A DNA stretch of 10,604 nt. Source: Hyphomicrobiales bacterium. GTDB taxonomy: Bacteria > Pseudomonadota > Alphaproteobacteria > Rhizobiales > Aestuariivirgaceae. The stretch lies in contig JALWJW010000370.1 in assembly GCA_026996935.1 (NCBI GenBank), positions 1 through 10,604 of the forward strand, read 5' to 3'. Below the pieces are notes generated by a model. The model did not search any database. It was not told the origin of the DNA and saw nothing but the letters and a program-made list of their open reading frames with translations. Made by a program: the position numbers and the translations under genes. Shown here one piece after another: positions 7,674 to 10,604 of this stretch. Position 1 is the stretch's first letter. Each line of letters starts with the position of its first letter.

Positions 7674-7703
7674 GATATAATGCTGATATGATCGAAACGT
7701 CAA
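7674..7703 (-). promoter_or_regulatory. Candidate sigma-70 promoter of ugd
   Basis: On the minus strand TTGACG (7703-7698) and TATATC (7679-7674) are separated by 18 bp, matching five and four of six consensus bases. Transcription would begin near 7667, giving a leader of about 28 nt before the ATG at 7639. This supports that start over the ATG at 7663, which would be almost leaderless. Confidence 0.45.
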
Positions 7704-7830
7704 TTTCTCATATGTGCTTTTATTGCAATTGTTTGTAAGTTAAGCCGCGTATCAGTGGTTTGGGGTGTGTGAAAACCGTGATTTGTTTAAATTTGTGTTA
7801 TTTTGTGAATGAGATCAACCAGACATTAAG

Positions 7831-7859
7831 TTGATTGCAGTAAATATTAGGCTTAGACT
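7831..7859 (+). promoter_or_regulatory. Candidate sigma-70 promoter of the hydrolase-cyclase operon
   Basis: TTGATT (7831-7836) and TAGACT (7854-7859) lie 17 bp apart, each matching four of six consensus bases. The start would be near 7866, about 73 nt before the hydrolase ATG. The rest of the roughly 300-bp intergenic region 7640-7938 holds the ugd promoter candidate, AT-rich sequence without a strong hairpin, a short direct repeat at 7877-7895 and a possible leader ORF. Confidence 0.33.
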
Positions 7860-7876
7860 GTCACATCAAATATTTT

Positions 7877-7895
7877 TGACCTCGCTTATGACCTC
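7877..7895. repeat. Two TGACCTC copies in the leader of the hydrolase operon
   Basis: TGACCTC occurs at 7877-7883 and 7889-7895, a spacing of 12 bp or a little over one helical turn. It lies between the candidate promoter and the hydrolase start. It could be a pair of half-sites for a regulator or chance. Confidence 0.35.
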
Positions 7896-7907
7896 AAAGG
7901 ATCTTCA

Positions 7908-7949
7908 ATGCATGTAACAAACAACTGGAAGAGCCTGAATGCCCGGTAA
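7908..7949 (+). CDS. Possible 13-codon leader peptide overlapping the hydrolase start
   Basis: ATG at 7908 has AAGGA six bases upstream and opens a 13-residue frame (MHVTNNWKSLNAR) ending at a TAA that overlaps the first codons of the hydrolase gene by 11 bases. The good ribosome-binding site is the only positive evidence. If translated it could couple or modulate translation of the hydrolase. No recognisable attenuator hairpin accompanies it and the peptide has no run of one amino acid. It may equally be chance. Confidence 0.22.
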   Translation: MHVTNNWKSLNAR

Positions 7950-8775
7950 AGATTTTTATGTAAAGTTTTGGGGTGTTCGCGGCAGTGTACCAGTTTCAGG
8001 GCCATCAACCTGTCGCTATGGCGGCAACACACCATGTCTTGAGATACGTTGTGGTGAACGGATCATTATGCTTGATGCAGGCTCTGGTGCCTTTTTATTT
8101 GGTGAACATTTAAAGCACCAGCGCACGGGTGAGATCGATATTCTTTTTACCCATTGCCATTATGATCATATTGAAGGTGCGCCGTTTTTTAGCCCCGTCC
8201 ATATGGCCGGCTGGAAGGTTCGCTGCTGGTCAGGCCATCAATATGGCAAAATGACCACGGCAGAAATGATTAACGCCTATATGCGCCAACCTTATTTCCC
8301 CGTTGGGCCAGAAGTCTTTGGCGCTGATGCTTCTTTTCACGATTTTAAACCAAAAAGTGAACTTGATTTAGGTGACGGCATCAAAATAAAAACCCATCCT
8401 TTAAATCATCCCGATGGTGCCGTTGGCTATCGGGTGGAATATGATGGCAGGTCAATTTGTTATATCACAGATATGGAACATAGTCAGGGCAAGACAGATC
8501 AGGGCTTATGCGATTTTATCAAAGATGCCGGCATTATGATTTATGACGCGATGTATGATGATGATCATTTTGAGCAATTTATCGGTTTTGGTCATTCAAC
8601 CTGGCAAGAAGGTGCTAGAATATCGACAAAAATGAATGTCGATCAATATGTCGCTTTTCATCATCAGCCTTGCCATGACGATGAAAAACTTGATTTAGTC
8701 AGCGCTGCATTAGAAAAAATGCGCCCTGGCAGTGTGTTGGCAAAAGAGGGTGTTGTTCTAAGGCCTGAAAAATAG
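7939..8775 (+). CDS. Metallo-beta-lactamase-fold hydrolase, candidate cyclic-nucleotide phosphodiesterase
   Basis: A soluble 278-residue metallohydrolase without signal peptide or membrane segment. It opens with the subfamily signature FWGVRGSVPVSGP (10-22) and RYGGNTPCLE. The metal site is complete: LDAGSG with Asp46, the THCHYDH motif with His72, His74, Asp76 and His77, His157 in LNHPDG, Asp178 in ITDMEH, and His241/242 in AFHHQP. This is the phosphodiesterase-like branch of the fold (RNase Z and PhnP relatives, COG1235-like). GGAAG lies seven bases before the ATG. The next gene, a class III cyclase, begins 17 bp after its stop, so the two are surely co-transcribed. The pairing suggests it degrades the cyclase product or a related cyclic phosphodiester; that substrate is inferred from context only. 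It is not PhnP by context, as no C-P lyase genes are present. Confidence 0.85.
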   Translation: MPGKDFYVKFWGVRGSVPVSGPSTCRYGGNTPCLEIRCGERIIMLDAGSGAFLFGEHLKHQRTGEIDILFTHCHYDHIEGAPFFSPVHMAGWKVRCWSGHQYGKMTTAEMINAYMRQPYFPVGPEVFGADASFHDFKPKSELDLGDGIKIKTHPLNHPDGAVGYRVEYDGRSICYITDMEHSQGKTDQGLCDFIKDAGIMIYDAMYDDDHFEQFIGFGHSTWQEGARISTKMNVDQYVAFHHQPCHDDEKLDLVSAALEKMRPGSVLAKEGVVLRPEK

Positions 8776-8792
8776 GTTGCGAAAGGAAAAAC

Positions 8793-10169
8793 ATGTCTTT
8801 ACTTCCCGAAGTAAGGTCAGCTCTTCACAATATTGCAACACCAGCAAAAAGAGTTCGTCAACAACTGCCTGAACGGGTTTCAAAAGCGATTGAGGCTCAA
8901 GAGAACTCATCTGAAATATTGATCAAGCTCATTCAGATTACGATATTTTGTTTGTGGGGCGTGCTGTATTTTTTATCGCCAAAACCTGAAACCAAAATGC
9001 TTTTGGCAGGTATTTCACCTGTTCCTTACGTTCTCTCAGCTTATTTGATTCTCAATATTATCGGCTTAATCTGGGCGGTAAAAAAGGGCCTGCCTGATTG
9101 GGCGGTCTATATAAATGTGGTTATTGATATTTCAATGTTGATGGGGCTGATCTGGAGCTTTCATATTCAATATAATCAACCGCCCTCATTTTACCTGAAA
9201 TCACCAACTGTGATGTATGTTTTTATATTCATTGCCTTGCGGGCGCTGCGGTTTCAGGCACGATTTGTTATTGCTGCCGGCATTGTTGCCGTGGCGGGGT
9301 GGGGTGTCTTAACCGCTTATGTCGTTTTTTCCAACCCGGGCGATACCATGGTCACTCGTGATTATGTGGAATATCTTACCTCAAATTCGGTATTGATCGG
9401 GGCCGAAGTTGATAAAATAATTTCAATTGTTTTTGTTACCGGTATTTTGGCATTAGCCATTTCGCGGGCCAGAAAGCTTTTGATTCAAGCGGTATCAGAA
9501 AGCACGGCAGCCCATGATTTATCGCGTTTTTTTGATCATTCTGTCGCGGAACAAATCACCAGTGCTGACCACAAAGTTTTATCGGGTGAGGGCGTTAAGC
9601 GCCAGGCCGCAATATTGTTTACAGACATCAGAAATTTTACCCCAACCGCAATGACCTTGGATGCCAGTGATGTTGTGTGCATGTTAAGCCAATACCAAAA
9701 ACGTATTGTGCCGATTATTCAAAAGCATGGTGGCAGTATTGATAAGTTTATCGGCGATGGCATTATGGCCTCGTTCGGGGCGGTGTCTGACAGTGACACT
9801 TATGCGCTGGATGCACTAAGGGCTGCTGATGAAATTGTGGCAGAAACAGATACTTGGCTAAATGATCCAAAACTGAAACTTATCGCAGGTTCAAAAGTTA
9901 ATCTGGCGGTTGCTGCAGGTCCAGTTATTTTCGGTGTGCTTGGTGGTGATGAACGATTGGAATATACCACCATTGGTGATGCGGTGAACCTGTCGGCCAA
10001 GCTGGAGAAAAGCAATAAAGAAGTCGGCTCGCGCGCCTTGACCGATCAGGCAACATTAACGCAAGCTCAAAATCAGGGATATACCAAACCACGCCATGCT
10101 CAATCTCTGACCAAGGAGATTGAATCAGTAGGTGAGACGCTCGATCTGGTTATTCTGCACAAGCTTTGA
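8793..10169 (+). CDS. Membrane-bound class III adenylate/guanylate cyclase with a six-helix anchor
   Basis: A 458-residue cyclase. Residues 1-40 are hydrophilic and basic. About six hydrophobic helices follow (roughly 43-61, 76-96, 104-123, 138-152, 157-178, 206-224), none with the histidine pattern of the upstream CyaC-like protein, so the anchor senses something else or only localises the enzyme. A short linker with LSRFFDHSVAEQI (243-255) connects to the catalytic domain from about 270. Metal ligands Asp278 (FTDIRNFT) and Asp322 (KFIGDGIMASFG), Lys318 and Asp396 for the base, and Asn399 are present. The transition-state arginine is replaced by Lys403 (VNLSAKLE). AAAGGA lies six bases before the ATG. 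It is the second gene of an operon with the metallohydrolase, and its stop is only 6 bp from the end of the convergent next gene. Lys318 and Asp396 favour ATP as substrate, but activity is unproven. Confidence 0.9.
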   Translation: MSLLPEVRSALHNIATPAKRVRQQLPERVSKAIEAQENSSEILIKLIQITIFCLWGVLYFLSPKPETKMLLAGISPVPYVLSAYLILNIIGLIWAVKKGLPDWAVYINVVIDISMLMGLIWSFHIQYNQPPSFYLKSPTVMYVFIFIALRALRFQARFVIAAGIVAVAGWGVLTAYVVFSNPGDTMVTRDYVEYLTSNSVLIGAEVDKIISIVFVTGILALAISRARKLLIQAVSESTAAHDLSRFFDHSVAEQITSADHKVLSGEGVKRQAAILFTDIRNFTPTAMTLDASDVVCMLSQYQKRIVPIIQKHGGSIDKFIGDGIMASFGAVSDSDTYALDALRAADEIVAETDTWLNDPKLKLIAGSKVNLAVAAGPVIFGVLGGDERLEYTTIGDAVNLSAKLEKSNKEVGSRALTDQATLTQAQNQGYTKPRHAQSLTKEIESVGETLDLVILHKL

Positions 10170-10175
10170 AATAGT

Positions 10176-10604
10176 CTAAAAATCGGCGACTTCTATAACA
10201 CTTTGCCAAATGATTTGTTCGTTACCAGCGCAAAACGACATTAAATCATCAAGGAATTTCCAAGCCTGCTCATCATGCACGAGATGATGAGTCAGAATGC
10301 CGATGGCAGGTGGAATGTCATAGCCAAAGGAACGTGATTTTTGCAATGCCTGCACAAGGTCATGCACAATATCTCGGCTCGGCAAACCACCACGGTTACC
10401 TTTCCAATCAATAATATCAACATGGGTATTAAGGCGTTTCAGGTCATTATTATCTTGATGTTTTGGCCACCCGTATGTCGATAAACCTCTAAAGTCTAAT
10501 CCAGCTAAATGAGGAATTAAATCAGCATCAATACGGTTCCAGGGTGGTACCAAAAGCAGGGCCAACTTATCGCCAAACATCGCCTCAAGTTTTGTCCGTC
10601 CCAT
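10176..10604 (-). CDS. Polysaccharide-deacetylase-like protein, C-terminal part only
   Basis: The last 142 codons or so of a gene whose 5' end lies beyond the window; the ATG at the very edge is probably an internal methionine. Segments such as VPPWNRI, GLDFRGLSTYGWP, HVDIIDWKGNRGG and GILTHHLVHDEQAW are those I associate with a family of polysaccharide-deacetylase-like proteins of Rhizobiales, usually about 250-270 residues. The N-terminal part, where the metal-binding Asp and His-x3-His of the NodB fold would be, is not visible, so activity cannot be judged. If functional it would remove acyl groups from a surface glycan, which fits loosely with ugd nearby. It is convergent with the cyclase, with only 6 bp between stop codons. 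The family call is from memory and moderately sure. Confidence 0.6.
   Translation of the reverse strand: MGRTKLEAMFGDKLALLLVPPWNRIDADLIPHLAGLDFRGLSTYGWPKHQDNNDLKRLNTHVDIIDWKGNRGGLPSRDIVHDLVQALQKSRSFGYDIPPAIGILTHHLVHDEQAWKFLDDLMSFCAGNEQIIWQSVIEVADF

Noticed and set aside
7804..7820. TGTGA followed after six bases by TCAAC, resembling a CRP site
   Set aside because: The second half matches TCACA at only three of five positions and the site is not near an optimal distance from a convincing promoter. I also saw no clear match to the S. meliloti Clr motif as I remember it.
7939..8775. Assignment of the metallohydrolase as PhnP of the C-P lyase pathway
   Set aside because: The fold and metal motif agree, but no C-P lyase genes are here, the phosphonate operon is separate and uses a hydrolase instead, and the WGVRGSxP opening points to another subfamily.

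Overview
The window looks like a piece of an alphaproteobacterial chromosome, probably from a Hyphomicrobiales (Rhizobiales)-type or related, possibly marine, bacterium. By eye the G+C is moderate, about the mid-40s. The gene content fits that group: a phnW-phnA-phnY phosphonate operon of the type described in Sinorhizobium meliloti, a CyaC-type adenylate cyclase with a dihaem-like membrane anchor and a ferredoxin domain, and a rhizobial-style polysaccharide-deacetylase-like protein. The lineage is inferred from recognised protein families, not from a marker gene. I see no rRNA, tRNA, insertion sequence, CRISPR array or sign of recent transfer.

Region 1 (1-4493) is 2-aminoethylphosphonate (AEP) catabolism. 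On the minus strand phnW, phnA and phnY (3' end outside the window) form a tight operon for AEP -> phosphonoacetaldehyde -> phosphonoacetate -> acetate + phosphate. A LysR-type regulator is transcribed divergently. The intergenic region holds a perfect 19-bp palindrome with a T-N11-A core, a good candidate operator for both directions.

Region 2 (4542-6281) is a single large plus-strand gene joining a six-helix, histidine-rich membrane domain, a [2Fe-2S] ferredoxin domain and a class III nucleotide cyclase domain. It is the architecture of the redox-regulated adenylate cyclase CyaC.

Region 3 (6317-7639) is UDP-glucose 6-dehydrogenase on the minus strand, convergent with cyaC and divergent from the next operon. 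It supplies UDP-glucuronate for surface polysaccharide. The roughly 300-bp region 7640-7938 holds candidate promoters in both directions, a short direct repeat and a possible 13-codon leader ORF.

Region 4 (7939-10169) is a two-gene plus-strand operon: a metallo-beta-lactamase-fold hydrolase followed 17 bp later by a second class III cyclase with a different six-helix anchor. The hydrolase is a candidate phosphodiesterase partner of the cyclase. With cyaC this makes a small cluster of cAMP-signalling genes. Region 5 (10176-10604) is the C-terminal part of a polysaccharide-deacetylase-like protein on the minus strand, convergent with the cyclase and cut by the window edge.
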